Source: Hydrogenophaga taeniospiralis CCUG 15921 | GTDB taxonomy: Bacteria > Pseudomonadota > Gammaproteobacteria > Burkholderiales > Burkholderiaceae_C | Assembly (NCBI RefSeq): GCF_001592305.1 | Contig: NZ_BCWR01000011.1 | Location: 62,001 to 126,000, forward strand | Reading direction: 5' to 3' | DNA: 64,000 nucleotides | Shown here: one piece after another, positions 30,220-38,878 of the stretch | Layout: every line of letters begins with the position of its first letter | Position numbering within the stretch: the first letter of the stretch is position 1 | Notes under the pieces: generated by a model | Database searches by the model: none | The model's input: only the letters and a program-made list of their open reading frames with translations | What the model was told of the DNA's origin: nothing | Made by a program: the position numbers and the translations under genes

Positions 30220-31077
30220 TCATGTGGCGGATTTGAGTTTCGGATCGAGCGCATCGCGCAAGCCGTCACCCACCAGGTTGATCGCGAGCACCGACCACAG
30301 AATGGTCAGGCCCGGCAGCGTCACCACCCACCAGGCGCTCTCGATGTAGTCGCGCGCCGAGGCGAGCATGGTGCCCCACTCGGGCAGCGGCGGCTGCACG
30401 CCCAGCCCCAGGAAACCCAGCGCCGCGATCTCCAGGATGGCGGCGGAAAAGCTCATGGTGGCGTGCACGATCAGCGGCGCCGTGCAGTTGGGCAACACGG
30501 TCACGAACATGAGCCGCAGCGTGCGCGCGCCCGACAGGCGCGCGGCGGTCACGTAGTCGCGCTGCAGCTCGCCGATGGCCGAGGCGCGCACCAGCCGCAC
30601 ATAGGCCGGCAGCGACACCAGCGCGATGGCGATCATGGCGTTGAGCAGGCCCGGGCCCAGGATGGCCATGATGGCCACCGCCATCAGCAGCGAGGGCAAG
30701 GCCATCACGATGTCCATGGCGCGCATGATGGCGGCGTCCACCCACTTGCCGGCGAACGCGGCCACCAGCCCCAGGATCACGCCCGGAATCATCGCCAGCA
30801 CCACCGACACCAGGCCCACCAGCAAGGACAGCCGGGCGCCGTGGATCAGGCGCGAGAGCAGGTCACGACCGAGCTCGTCGGTCCCCAGCAGGAACTGGCT
30901 GGTGCCACCGGCCCAGACCGGGCCCTGCAGGAAGTGTTCGCGGTATTGCTCGATCGGGTCGTGCGGCGCGACCCAGGGCGCGAAGATCGCCAGCAGGCCC
31001 ACGATGGACATGAACACCAGGCCGGCCACGGCGCCCTTGTTTTGCGAGAAGGCTCGCCAGAATTCCTTGAAGTTCAT
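30220..31077 (-). CDS. dppC: Dipeptide ABC transporter permease (DppC)
   Basis: 285 residues. Six membrane helices and the binding-protein-dependent permease signature around YVRLVRASAIGELQRDYVTA (EAA-like loop). The N-terminal SQNKGAVAGLVFM segment is typical of DppC/OppC. The ATG at 31077 overlaps the dppB stop (ATGA), so the two permeases are made together. Confidence 0.9.
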   Translation of the reverse strand: MNFKEFWRAFSQNKGAVAGLVFMSIVGLLAIFAPWVAPHDPIEQYREHFLQGPVWAGGTSQFLLGTDELGRDLLSRLIHGARLSLLVGLVSVVLAMIPGVILGLVAAFAGKWVDAAIMRAMDIVMALPSLLMAVAIMAILGPGLLNAMIAIALVSLPAYVRLVRASAIGELQRDYVTAARLSGARTLRLMFVTVLPNCTAPLIVHATMSFSAAILEIAALGFLGLGVQPPLPEWGTMLASARDYIESAWWVVTLPGLTILWSVLAINLVGDGLRDALDPKLKSAT

Positions 31078-32102
31078 GCTTGCACCCGGATGCGAGGGTT
31101 GGCCACGCCGTAGAGCAGGTCCACGACGAAGTTGGTACCGACGACGAGCGTGGCCACGAGCAGGATGCCGTTCTGCACCACGGGGTAGTCGCGCCGGCCG
31201 ATGGCATCGATCAGCCACTTGCCGATGCCCGGCCAGGAGAAGATGGTTTCGGTCAGCACCGCGCCGCCCATCAGCGTGCCCACCTGCAGCCCCACCACGG
31301 TGAGCACCGGAATGAGCGCGTTGCGCAGCGTGTGCACAAAGATCACGCGCATGGGCGACAGACCCTTGGCGCGCGCCGTGCGCACATAGTCTTCGCGCAG
31401 CACTTCCAGCATGCTGGACCGCGTCATGCGCGCGATCACCGCCAGTGGGATGGTGCCGAGCACGATGGCCGGCAGGATCAGGTGGCGCACCGCGTCCCAC
31501 AGCGCGCCGCTGTTGAGCTCGGGGTCGGCGCGCTCGGCCAGCCAGGCGTCGATCAGCATGAAGCCGGTCTGCGGCTGCACGTCGAACATCAGGTCGAGCC
31601 GGCCGGACACCGGCGTCCAGCCCAGCCCCACCGAGAAAATCAGAATCAGCAGCAAGCCCCACCAAAAAATGGGCATGGAGTAACCGGTGAGCGCACCCGT
31701 CATGACGGTGTGGTCCAGCCAGCTGCCCCGCTTGACGGCGGCGAGCACGCCCGCCGTCAGGCCCAGCACCAGGGCCAGCAGCAGCGCGCACAGCGCCAGC
31801 TCCAGCGTGGCCGGAAACAGGTCCTTGAATTCGCTCCACACAGGGGACTGCGTCTTGAGCGACTGCCCCAGGTCCCCCTGAGCCAGTTGCCCCAGATAAC
31901 GGCCGTACTGCACGTACAGCGGCTGGTCCAGACCGAGGCGTTTGAGGGCGGCGGCGTGCAGCTCCGGGTCGAGCGTGCGCTCGCCCACCATCACTTCGAC
32001 CGGGTCGCCGGGGATCAGACGGATCAGGGAAAAAGTCAGCAGCGTGACGCCCAGGATCGTGGGAATCAGCACCAGCAACTTCTTGAGGAGGTATCTCAGC
32101 AT
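31074..32102 (-). CDS. dppB: Dipeptide ABC transporter permease (DppB)
   Basis: 342 residues. Starts MLRYLLKKLLVLIPTILGV with the first helix, then a large periplasmic loop and five further helices. The EAA-like loop is in MLEVLREDYVRTARAKGL. Length matches DppB. It follows dppA after a 229-bp gap containing a palindromic repeat. Confidence 0.91.
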   Translation of the reverse strand: MLRYLLKKLLVLIPTILGVTLLTFSLIRLIPGDPVEVMVGERTLDPELHAAALKRLGLDQPLYVQYGRYLGQLAQGDLGQSLKTQSPVWSEFKDLFPATLELALCALLLALVLGLTAGVLAAVKRGSWLDHTVMTGALTGYSMPIFWWGLLLILIFSVGLGWTPVSGRLDLMFDVQPQTGFMLIDAWLAERADPELNSGALWDAVRHLILPAIVLGTIPLAVIARMTRSSMLEVLREDYVRTARAKGLSPMRVIFVHTLRNALIPVLTVVGLQVGTLMGGAVLTETIFSWPGIGKWLIDAIGRRDYPVVQNGILLVATLVVGTNFVVDLLYGVANPRIRVQA

Positions 32103-32251
32103 GAGGGAGCACCCCTTGTTGTTTTCAGAATGCGTAAAAAAGAGCAGACGTCAAGAACTTGACGCCTGCCATCTAACGAAAACCATGCTCGACCGCGTTA
32201 CCTTGGAACGGAGCAGGCTACACGCAGTGAGCCTGCGGCGAGCGAAGTCCC

Positions 32252-32330
32252 AGAACGCGGCGGAACCGGCTCCGCCGGGCCGCTCGCGTTGCCCCCCCGG
32301 GGGGGTGACGCCGCAGGCGGCGCGGGGGGG
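32252..32330. repeat. GC-rich palindromic repeat between dppA and dppB
   Basis: Core CGGAACCGGCTCCGCCGGGC, then a CCCCCCCGGGGGGG palindrome and GCCGCAGGCGGC. It shares the longer flank AGAACGCGGCGGAACCGGCT with the copy at 50575. The remainder of 32103-32331 contains no gene. Confidence 0.7.
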
Positions 32331-32331
32331 A

Positions 32332-33924
32332 TCACTTCACACTGACGCCTTCGAAGTTGTAGTCGCCAAACGGGCTGATCTTGAAGCCGTTGAGCTCCTT
32401 GCGCATGGGCTGGTTCACCGTGGAGTGGGCGATGGTGGACCAAGGCATGTCCTTCTTGAACACCTCCTGGGCCTTCATGTACAGCTCGGTGCGCTCTTTC
32501 TGGTTCACGCTGTTGCGCGCCTTGAGCACGTAGCCGTCGAACTCCTTGCTGCAGTAGCGCGCGTAGTTGGAGCCGCCGATGGCTTCGCAGGTGAGCAGCA
32601 CGCCCAGGAAGTTGTCGGGGCTGGCGTAGTCGCCGGTCCAGCCGATCAGGCCGGTGTCGTGCTCACCTTGCTTCAGGCGCTTGAGGTACTCACCCCATTC
32701 GTACTGCGTGATCTTGGCCTTGATGCCCACCTTGGCCCAGTCGGCCTGGATCATCTCGGCCATCAGCTTGGCGTTGGGGTTGTAGGGGCGCTGCACCGGC
32801 ATGGCCCACAGGGTGATCTCGGTGCCCTCGGCCACGCCGGCCTTCTTCAGCAGCTCTTTGGCCTTTTCGGGGTTGAAGGCGGCGTTCTTCAGCTTGGCGT
32901 TGTAGGACCACAGCGAAGCCGGGAACGGATTGGAAGCCGCCTGGCCCTGCCCCTGGTACACCGCGTCGATGATGGCCTTGCGGTTGATCGCCATGTCCAG
33001 AGCCTGGCGCACTTCGACCTTGTTCAGCGGCGCCTTTTCGGTGTTGTAGCTCAGGTAGCCGATGTTGAAGCCCGGTGCCGTGTCCATCTTCAGCTTGGGG
33101 TCGGCCTTCATGGCGGCGATGTCCTGCGGTTTCGGGTAGGACATGATGTGGCACTCACCGGCCTTGAGCTTCTGGAAGCGCACCGAGGCGTCGGTGGTGA
33201 TGGCGAAGATCAGGTTGTCCACCAGCACGTCCTTGGCATTCCAGTAGTCCTTGTGCTTGACGTAGCGGATCTGAGCGTCCTTCTCGTAGCGGCGCAGCGC
33301 GAAGGGGCCCGTGCCGATGGGCTGCTGGTTGATCATGCTGGCCTTGCCTTCGGCCACCAGTTTGTCGGTGTATTCCTTCGACAGAATCGAAGCAAACGGC
33401 ATGGCGATCTTGACCAGCAGATCGGGGTCGGGCTGCTTGAGCTTGATCACCACCGTCAGGTCGTCGGTCTTGGTCACCGACTCGGTGTTGCTCTCCAGGC
33501 CCACGTCCGAGGCGTAGGGGAACTGGGCCGGATAGGCCTTGTTGAACGGGTGGTCCTTGTTGACCATGCGCTCGAAGGTGAAGATGACGTCGTCGGCGGT
33601 CATGTCACGGCCCGGCTTGAAATAGTCGGTGGTGTGGAACTTGACGCCCTTGCGCAGCTTGAAGGTATAGGTCAGTCCGTCGGCGGACACGGTCCATTCG
33701 CGCGCCAGGCTCGGCTGGACCTCGGTGCCGCCCTTCTTGAACTGGGTCAGGCGGTTGAAGATGGCGTGACCGGCGGCGTCGAAGGTGTTGCCTCCCGTGT
33801 ATTGCGCGGTATCAAAGCCCTCCGGACTGCCTTCGGAACAGAAAATCAGCGTGCCGGCGGCTTGCGAGGCCATCGCCACCGCAGACAGGCCCAGAGCCAG
33901 GGTCAGTTTCTTCAGTTCAAGCAT
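32332..33924 (-). CDS. dppA: Dipeptide-binding periplasmic protein (DppA)
   Basis: 530 residues. A Sec signal peptide (about 1-23, cleaved after ASQA) precedes a family-5 solute-binding protein. The N-terminus LIFCSEGSPEGFDTAQYTGG and AREWTVSADGLTYTFKLRKG are characteristic of DppA. It delivers di/tripeptides to DppBC. It is the first gene of the importer and is divergent from a dipeptidase gene, so uptake and hydrolysis are paired. Confidence 0.92.
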   Translation of the reverse strand: MLELKKLTLALGLSAVAMASQAAGTLIFCSEGSPEGFDTAQYTGGNTFDAAGHAIFNRLTQFKKGGTEVQPSLAREWTVSADGLTYTFKLRKGVKFHTTDYFKPGRDMTADDVIFTFERMVNKDHPFNKAYPAQFPYASDVGLESNTESVTKTDDLTVVIKLKQPDPDLLVKIAMPFASILSKEYTDKLVAEGKASMINQQPIGTGPFALRRYEKDAQIRYVKHKDYWNAKDVLVDNLIFAITTDASVRFQKLKAGECHIMSYPKPQDIAAMKADPKLKMDTAPGFNIGYLSYNTEKAPLNKVEVRQALDMAINRKAIIDAVYQGQGQAASNPFPASLWSYNAKLKNAAFNPEKAKELLKKAGVAEGTEITLWAMPVQRPYNPNAKLMAEMIQADWAKVGIKAKITQYEWGEYLKRLKQGEHDTGLIGWTGDYASPDNFLGVLLTCEAIGGSNYARYCSKEFDGYVLKARNSVNQKERTELYMKAQEVFKKDMPWSTIAHSTVNQPMRKELNGFKISPFGDYNFEGVSVK

Positions 33925-34120
33925 GGGTCATCCTTCGTTGTTGCGGGAGCAGCGACATGCGCCCCCTTGTTAAGGAAAAATTCATTATCAACACAAAACG
34001 TCACGTGTCAGTCACCTGCGTTGGTGCCACCCGTTCAAGGCGCGAAGGCTCCACCGGGCGCCCGTCAACCCTCGCAAAATCGATGCCATCGCACAACGCC
34101 GCACCCAAAGAAGGAAAGCC

Positions 34121-35098
34121 ATGATCCGCTGGGAAGCCCATACCTGCCTGCCCCTGCACCCCGATGCCAGCTTTGAACCTCTGGAGCGCTACCGCACCGC
34201 AGGGGTGCACCACGTCTGCATCAACGTGGGCATGGACATGAATCCGCTGAGCCAGATCCTGCCGGTGCTCGCCGCTTTCCGTGCGCGGCTGCGGGCCGAG
34301 CCCGGGCGCTATCTGATCCCGAGCACTGTGGCCGACATCGAGCATGCGCGCAAGACGGGGAAACTCGCGGTGGGTTTTGACCTGGAGGGCGCCTTGCCCC
34401 TGCTGGAGCGCCCCGAGATGGTGGCGCTGTACCGCGATCTCGGCGTGCGGCAGATCCACTTCGCCTACAACCGCAACAACAGCGTGGCCGGCGGCTGCCA
34501 CGATCAACCCCAGGGCCTGACCGCGCTCGGGCGCCGCATGGTGCAGGCCGTGAACGATGCGGGCGTGCTCATGGACTGCGCCCACACCGAACGGCGCACC
34601 ACCTTGGACATCATGGCCCACTCGCGCCACCCGGTGGTGTTCAGCCACGCCAACCCGCTGGCGCTGGCCGAACACGGCCGCAACATCACCGACGAACAGA
34701 TCCGCGCCTGCGCGGCCACCGGCGGTGTGGTCTGCATCTCCGGTGTGTCGAAGTTTCTGGGCTGCGAAGCACCCCAGGCGAACGACCTGGCGCGCCATGT
34801 GGCCTACGTGGCCGATCTGGTGGGCGCGCAGCACGTGGGCCTGGGCCTGGACATCGGTTTTTCGCAAGCCGAACTGAACGACGATCCGCCCGGGGCTTTC
34901 GATCCGGGCTTCTGGTGGCCCGCGCAGGCGGGCTACGGCCGAGGCATCAGCCAGATGCGCTACGCGCCCATCGAGACCTGGCAAGCCCTGCCCGATGCAC
35001 TGCGGGCGGTGGGTATGGGCTCGAGGGACGTCGATGGAGTGCTGGGTGACAACATGGCGCGTGTGGCACGTCAGGTCTGGGGCGCGGCGACCGATTGA
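34121..35098 (+). CDS. Membrane-dipeptidase-type zinc peptidase (M19)
   Basis: 325 residues with AAGGAAAG before the ATG. M19 (renal dipeptidase) elements: GFDLEGALPL, GVLMDCAHTERRTTLDIM with metal-binding His, VVFSHANP and GLGLDIGFS near the end. The family hydrolyses dipeptides, including D-containing ones. No signal peptide is seen, so it should act in the cytoplasm on peptides imported by the divergent Dpp system. Confidence 0.87.
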   Translation: MIRWEAHTCLPLHPDASFEPLERYRTAGVHHVCINVGMDMNPLSQILPVLAAFRARLRAEPGRYLIPSTVADIEHARKTGKLAVGFDLEGALPLLERPEMVALYRDLGVRQIHFAYNRNNSVAGGCHDQPQGLTALGRRMVQAVNDAGVLMDCAHTERRTTLDIMAHSRHPVVFSHANPLALAEHGRNITDEQIRACAATGGVVCISGVSKFLGCEAPQANDLARHVAYVADLVGAQHVGLGLDIGFSQAELNDDPPGAFDPGFWWPAQAGYGRGISQMRYAPIETWQALPDALRAVGMGSRDVDGVLGDNMARVARQVWGAATD

Positions 35099-35120
35099 GC
35101 GCACCGGCCCGCCGGCAGGG

Positions 35121-35187
35121 TTATGCATTTGCCGCATAAAAGCATGGCAACACAGCCTTGGACAGGTGCCACGGCGCTCCGTACAGT
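35121..35187 (+). promoter_or_regulatory. Candidate operator and sigma-70-like promoter of the glutamate dehydrogenase gene
   Basis: TTATGC-N6-GCATAA (35121-35138) is a perfect 6-bp-arm inverted repeat. About 20 bp downstream, TTGGAC (35158-35163) and TACAGT (35182-35187) are separated by 18 bp. The repeat sits where a LysR-type activator commonly binds; which one is unknown. Confidence 0.5.
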
Positions 35188-35241
35188 CGCATCCGTTGAC
35201 CCACCATTCCGGGCCAGCTCACCCCTAGGAAACAACGCAAC

Positions 35242-36570
35242 ATGTCACAAGCACCGCACCCTACCGGCGCCGCGGCCAACAGCCCGGCCGCCTTCACCAG
35301 CGCCCTGCCCTCGTATCTGGACCCCACCAATCTCGGGCCCTGGGGCATCTACCTGCAGCAGGTGGATCGCGTGACCCCCTATCTGGGCAATCTGGCCCGC
35401 TGGGTGGACACGCTCAAGCGACCCAAGCGCACCTTGATCGTGGACGTTCCCATCCACCTGGACGACGGCTCGATCGCGCACTTCGAGGGCTACCGCGTGC
35501 AGCACAACACCTCGCGCGGCCCGGGCAAAGGTGGCGTGCGCTTCCACCAGAACGTGACCCTGTCCGAAGTGATGGCGCTCTCGGCCTGGATGTCGATCAA
35601 GAACGCGGCGGTGAATGTGCCCTACGGTGGCGCCAAGGGCGGCATTCGGGTGGACCCGCGCCAGCTGTCGATGGGTGAGCTTGAGCGGATCACGCGCCGC
35701 TACACCAGCGAGATCGGCATCATCATCGGCCCGAGCAAGGACATCCCCGCGCCGGACGTGAACACCAACGAACAGGTCATGGCCTGGATGATGGACACCT
35801 ATTCGATGAACGAGGGTTCCACCGCCACCGGCGTGGTCACCGGCAAGCCGGTGGACCTGGGCGGTTCGCTGGGCCGGCGTGAAGCCACCGGCCGCGGTGT
35901 GTTCACCGTGGGCGTGGAAGCCGCCAAACACACGGGCATGGACATCAGCAAGGCGCGCGTGGCCGTGCAGGGTTTCGGCAACGTGGGTGGCGTGGCCGGC
36001 AAGCTGTTTGCCGACGCCGGCGCCAAGGTGGTGGCGGTGCAGGACCATGGCGGAACGATCTACCGTGAAGCGGGTCTGGACGTGCCTTCACTGCTGGCGC
36101 ATGTGTCGCGCGTGGGTTCGGTGGCGGGCTTCCCCCACGCCGAGGTCATTGCGAACGATGCGTTCTGGGAAGTGCCCTGTGACATCCTGATCCCGGCCGC
36201 GCTGGAGCAGCAGATCACGGAAGAGAACGCAGGCCGCATCCAGGCGAAGATGGTGATCGAAGGCGCCAACGGCCCGACCACGCCGCAAGCCGACGACATC
36301 CTGCACGACCGCGGCATCCTGGTGTTGCCCGACGTGATCGCCAACGCCGGCGGCGTGACGGTGAGCTACTTCGAATGGGTGCAGGACTTCTCCAGTTTCT
36401 TCTGGAGCGAAGACGAGATCAACGAACGCCTGGTGAAGATCATGAAAGGCGCGTTCGCCGCCGTGTGGCAGGTGGCCGAAGAGAACAAGGTGAGCCTGCG
36501 CACCGCGACCTTCATCGTGGCCTGCAAGCGCATCCTGCACGCCCGCGACTTGCGCGGTCTGTACCCCTGA
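35242..36570 (+). CDS. gdhA: Glu/Leu/Phe/Val dehydrogenase (glutamate dehydrogenase)
   Basis: 442 residues. Catalytic Lys region [24 protein letters not shown], and the Rossmann nucleotide motif [14 protein letters not shown]. Full length for the hexameric family. It interconverts glutamate and 2-oxoglutarate plus ammonia. Placed after the dipeptide importer and dipeptidase, it probably deaminates imported amino acids. ATG at 35242. A strong terminator lies just downstream. Confidence 0.92.
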   Translation: MSQAPHPTGAAANSPAAFTSALPSYLDPTNLGPWGIYLQQVDRVTPYLGNLARWVDTLKRPKRTLIVDVPIHLDDGSIAHFEGYRVQHNTSRGPGKGGVRFHQNVTLSEVMALSAWMSIKNAAVNVPYGGAKGGIRVDPRQLSMGELERITRRYTSEIGIIIGPSKDIPAPDVNTNEQVMAWMMDTYSMNEGSTATGVVTGKPVDLGGSLGRREATGRGVFTVGVEAAKHTGMDISKARVAVQGFGNVGGVAGKLFADAGAKVVAVQDHGGTIYREAGLDVPSLLAHVSRVGSVAGFPHAEVIANDAFWEVPCDILIPAALEQQITEENAGRIQAKMVIEGANGPTTPQADDILHDRGILVLPDVIANAGGVTVSYFEWVQDFSSFFWSEDEINERLVKIMKGAFAAVWQVAEENKVSLRTATFIVACKRILHARDLRGLYP

Positions 36571-36605
36571 AGCTCAGCACTTGATCGCCGCCCCGGCGAC
36601 GCAAC

Positions 36606-36637
36606 AAAAAAGGGCCCCGCATGCGGGGCCCTTTTTG
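36606..36637. terminator. Bidirectional intrinsic terminator
   Basis: AAAAAGGGCCCCGC and GCGGGGCCCTTTTT form a perfect stem around AT with A- and T-tracts on either side. It serves both the glutamate dehydrogenase gene (plus) and the convergent helicase gene (minus). Confidence 0.92.
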
Positions 36638-36666
36638 CTGGGTGGTTCGAGACGCTCGGGCGGTGT

Positions 36667-38517
36667 TCAACGCGGGCTGCGACGGGCCACCGGGCGGGCG
36701 GGTGCGCCACCTTCGGAACGGCGCGGCTGGAACTCACCCCCACGCAAGGCGGCGCGTTCCGAGTTGCCGCGGTCGCTGAAGCGATCGGCGCCGCGCTCGG
36801 GAGCCCGGTCGTTGCGACCGAAGCTGGAGAAGCCTGCGGGCTTGGCACCGAAACCTGCGCGGGCCGGGGCCTTGTCGCCAAAACCACGACCGGCCGGACG
36901 GCTGTCGCCACGGTTGTCAAAGCGGTTGTCGCCACGCGGGGCTTCGCGTTCGAAGCGGTTGCCCTCGAAACGGGGCGCGTCGCCGCGACCTTCAAAACGC
37001 GGTGCGTCACCGCGGCCCTCGAAACGCGGACCGCGCGGTGCCGGCGCGCCACGGCGATCGGCAAAGCGGTCGTTGCCACGACCCGCCGGGCGTCCACCAG
37101 GGCCCCCACGGCCAAACGGCTCGGCCTGGGGCGCGCGCTGGCGTGGCTCCAGGCCAGGGATGGTTTCCACGGCGATGCGCTGGCGCGTGAAGGCTTCGAT
37201 GTCGAAGATCTTGCGACGGTCGCGGGTCTCGGCAAACGTGATGGCCTGGCCATCGCGCCCGGCGCGGCCGGTGCGGCCGATGCGGTGCGTGTAGTCCTCG
37301 GCCTTCATCGGCAGGCCGAAGTTGAAGACGTGGGTGATGGTCGGCACGTCGATGCCACGCGCGGCCACGTCGGTGGCCACCAGGATCTGCACTTGGCCCG
37401 CGCGCAGCGCCATCAGTCGGCGGTTGCGGATGCCCTGGCTGAGCGCGCCGTGCAACGCAACGGCGGAGAAGCCTTCCTGCTGCAGGTCGTTGGCCAGGCC
37501 GTCGCACTCGATCTGGGTGCTGGCGAACACGATGGCCTGGTTGATGCTGGTGTCGCGCAGCCAGTGGTCGAGCAGCTTGCGCTTGTGGTCGGCGTTGTCG
37601 GCCCAGAACAGCTTCTGCTGGATGTTGGCGTGCTGTTCCTGCGGGGAATCGATCTGCACCTTCTGCACGTGCTTGCCGCCGTCGTGCATGACACGCATGG
37701 CGAGCTGCTGGATGCGCGGCGCGAACGTGGCGCTGAACATCATGGTCTGGCGGCGCTGGCTGGTCAGGTCGTTGACTTCGGCCAGGTCGTCGGCAAAACC
37801 GAGGTCGAGCATGCGGTCGGCTTCGTCCACCACCAGGAACTGCACCTGGTCGAGCTTGAGCTGCTGCGAGCGCTGCAGATCGAGCAGACGACCGGGCGTG
37901 GCCACCACGAGGTCGGCGTTCTGCAGCTTGGCGATCTGCAACTGGTAGGGCATGCCGCCCACCACGTTGGCGATGCGCAGGCCGCGGCAGTGGCGCACCA
38001 GGTCGATGGCGTCGTTGGCCACCTGCTGGGCGAGTTCACGCGTGGGGCACAGCACCAGAGCGCCCGGGGTGGCGGCCTTGAAGTTGCGCGGATTGGTCGG
38101 GTCCTTGCGCTTGGGGCGCTTGGGCGCGGCCTCGCCACGGGCCAGCGCGTCGGCGCAGGCCTGCTCGAAGTCGGCACGCTCCTGGGCTTCGGCCTGGGCC
38201 TGTTGCTGCAGCAGGGTGTGCAGCACGGGCAGCAGGAAAGCGGCGGTCTTGCCGCTGCCGGTCTGGCTGGAGACCATCAGGTCGGCAAAGCGTTTTTCGC
38301 CTTCGCCCAGCATGGCCTTGGGGACCACGTTGTTCTGCACCTGGGTGGGTTGCACGTAGCCGAGGTCGGCACAGGCTTGCACCAGCTCGGGGGCCAGGCC
38401 CAGCAGCTCAAAGCCGTTGGGTTCGGCCGGGGTGGGGGTGACGGGGGTGTCTGCTTCGGGTTCGGCAGACAGGATTTCGGGCGAGAAATCGCCGCGGGCT
38501 TCAAAAGAGTCGCTCAT
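36667..38517 (-). CDS. rhlE: DEAD-box RNA helicase with RGG-rich tail (RhlE-like)
   Basis: 616 residues. Helicase core about 35-430: Q motif region FELLGLAPELVQACADLGY, SQTGSGKT, PTRELAQQ, ATPGRLLD, DEAD, SAT, and HRIGRTGRAGR. A charged insert (about 105-140) splits the first domain. The C-terminal ~170 residues are Arg/Gly/Phe-rich, with RFEGRGDAP twice in tandem, followed by related RFEGN and FDNRGD units. It remodels RNA, probably in ribosome assembly or mRNA decay. The long 5' leader fits cold-inducible control, though this is not shown. Confidence 0.88.
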   Translation of the reverse strand: MSDSFEARGDFSPEILSAEPEADTPVTPTPAEPNGFELLGLAPELVQACADLGYVQPTQVQNNVVPKAMLGEGEKRFADLMVSSQTGSGKTAAFLLPVLHTLLQQQAQAEAQERADFEQACADALARGEAAPKRPKRKDPTNPRNFKAATPGALVLCPTRELAQQVANDAIDLVRHCRGLRIANVVGGMPYQLQIAKLQNADLVVATPGRLLDLQRSQQLKLDQVQFLVVDEADRMLDLGFADDLAEVNDLTSQRRQTMMFSATFAPRIQQLAMRVMHDGGKHVQKVQIDSPQEQHANIQQKLFWADNADHKRKLLDHWLRDTSINQAIVFASTQIECDGLANDLQQEGFSAVALHGALSQGIRNRRLMALRAGQVQILVATDVAARGIDVPTITHVFNFGLPMKAEDYTHRIGRTGRAGRDGQAITFAETRDRRKIFDIEAFTRQRIAVETIPGLEPRQRAPQAEPFGRGGPGGRPAGRGNDRFADRRGAPAPRGPRFEGRGDAPRFEGRGDAPRFEGNRFEREAPRGDNRFDNRGDSRPAGRGFGDKAPARAGFGAKPAGFSSFGRNDRAPERGADRFSDRGNSERAALRGGEFQPRRSEGGAPARPVARRSPR

Positions 38518-38878
38518 GTTCGTCCATGCGCATTACGCGCAATTGATCGAATAAAGACACTGGTGGCCCGCCTGCCATGTGAGGCGGGAGGCTCCAGCGC
38601 GCCAGATCCGTTCGTGGTTACAAAACATCAACCATCAAACGGTCTACGCGCCATGGGTCCCACTTCACAAGTGGAGGACGCCGGGAGCGAAGGCCCCATC
38701 CGCAACACCAACGGAGAACCGCTGGCGGGCTGGCAAGACATCTATCGAAAGAGGCGCATGCCAGCGCAAAGAATCGGGGAGCCTGGTGTGTGAGGCAGAT
38801 GCACAAATCAGCGCAGTTTCCTGCGCAGCCAACGATTATGGCACGCTTGAGGGAAAACCCCAAGCGATTTGTCGAATT
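38518..38878. other. 361-bp intergenic region upstream of the helicase gene
   Basis: It lies between the start of the helicase gene and the end of the phosphate transporter gene, both on the minus strand. It holds a 7-bp-stem hairpin CCCGCCT/AGGCGGG at 38567-38588 and moderately AT-rich stretches near 38800-38880. I see no convincing gene. A leader with promoter for the helicase is the likely content. Confidence 0.5.
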
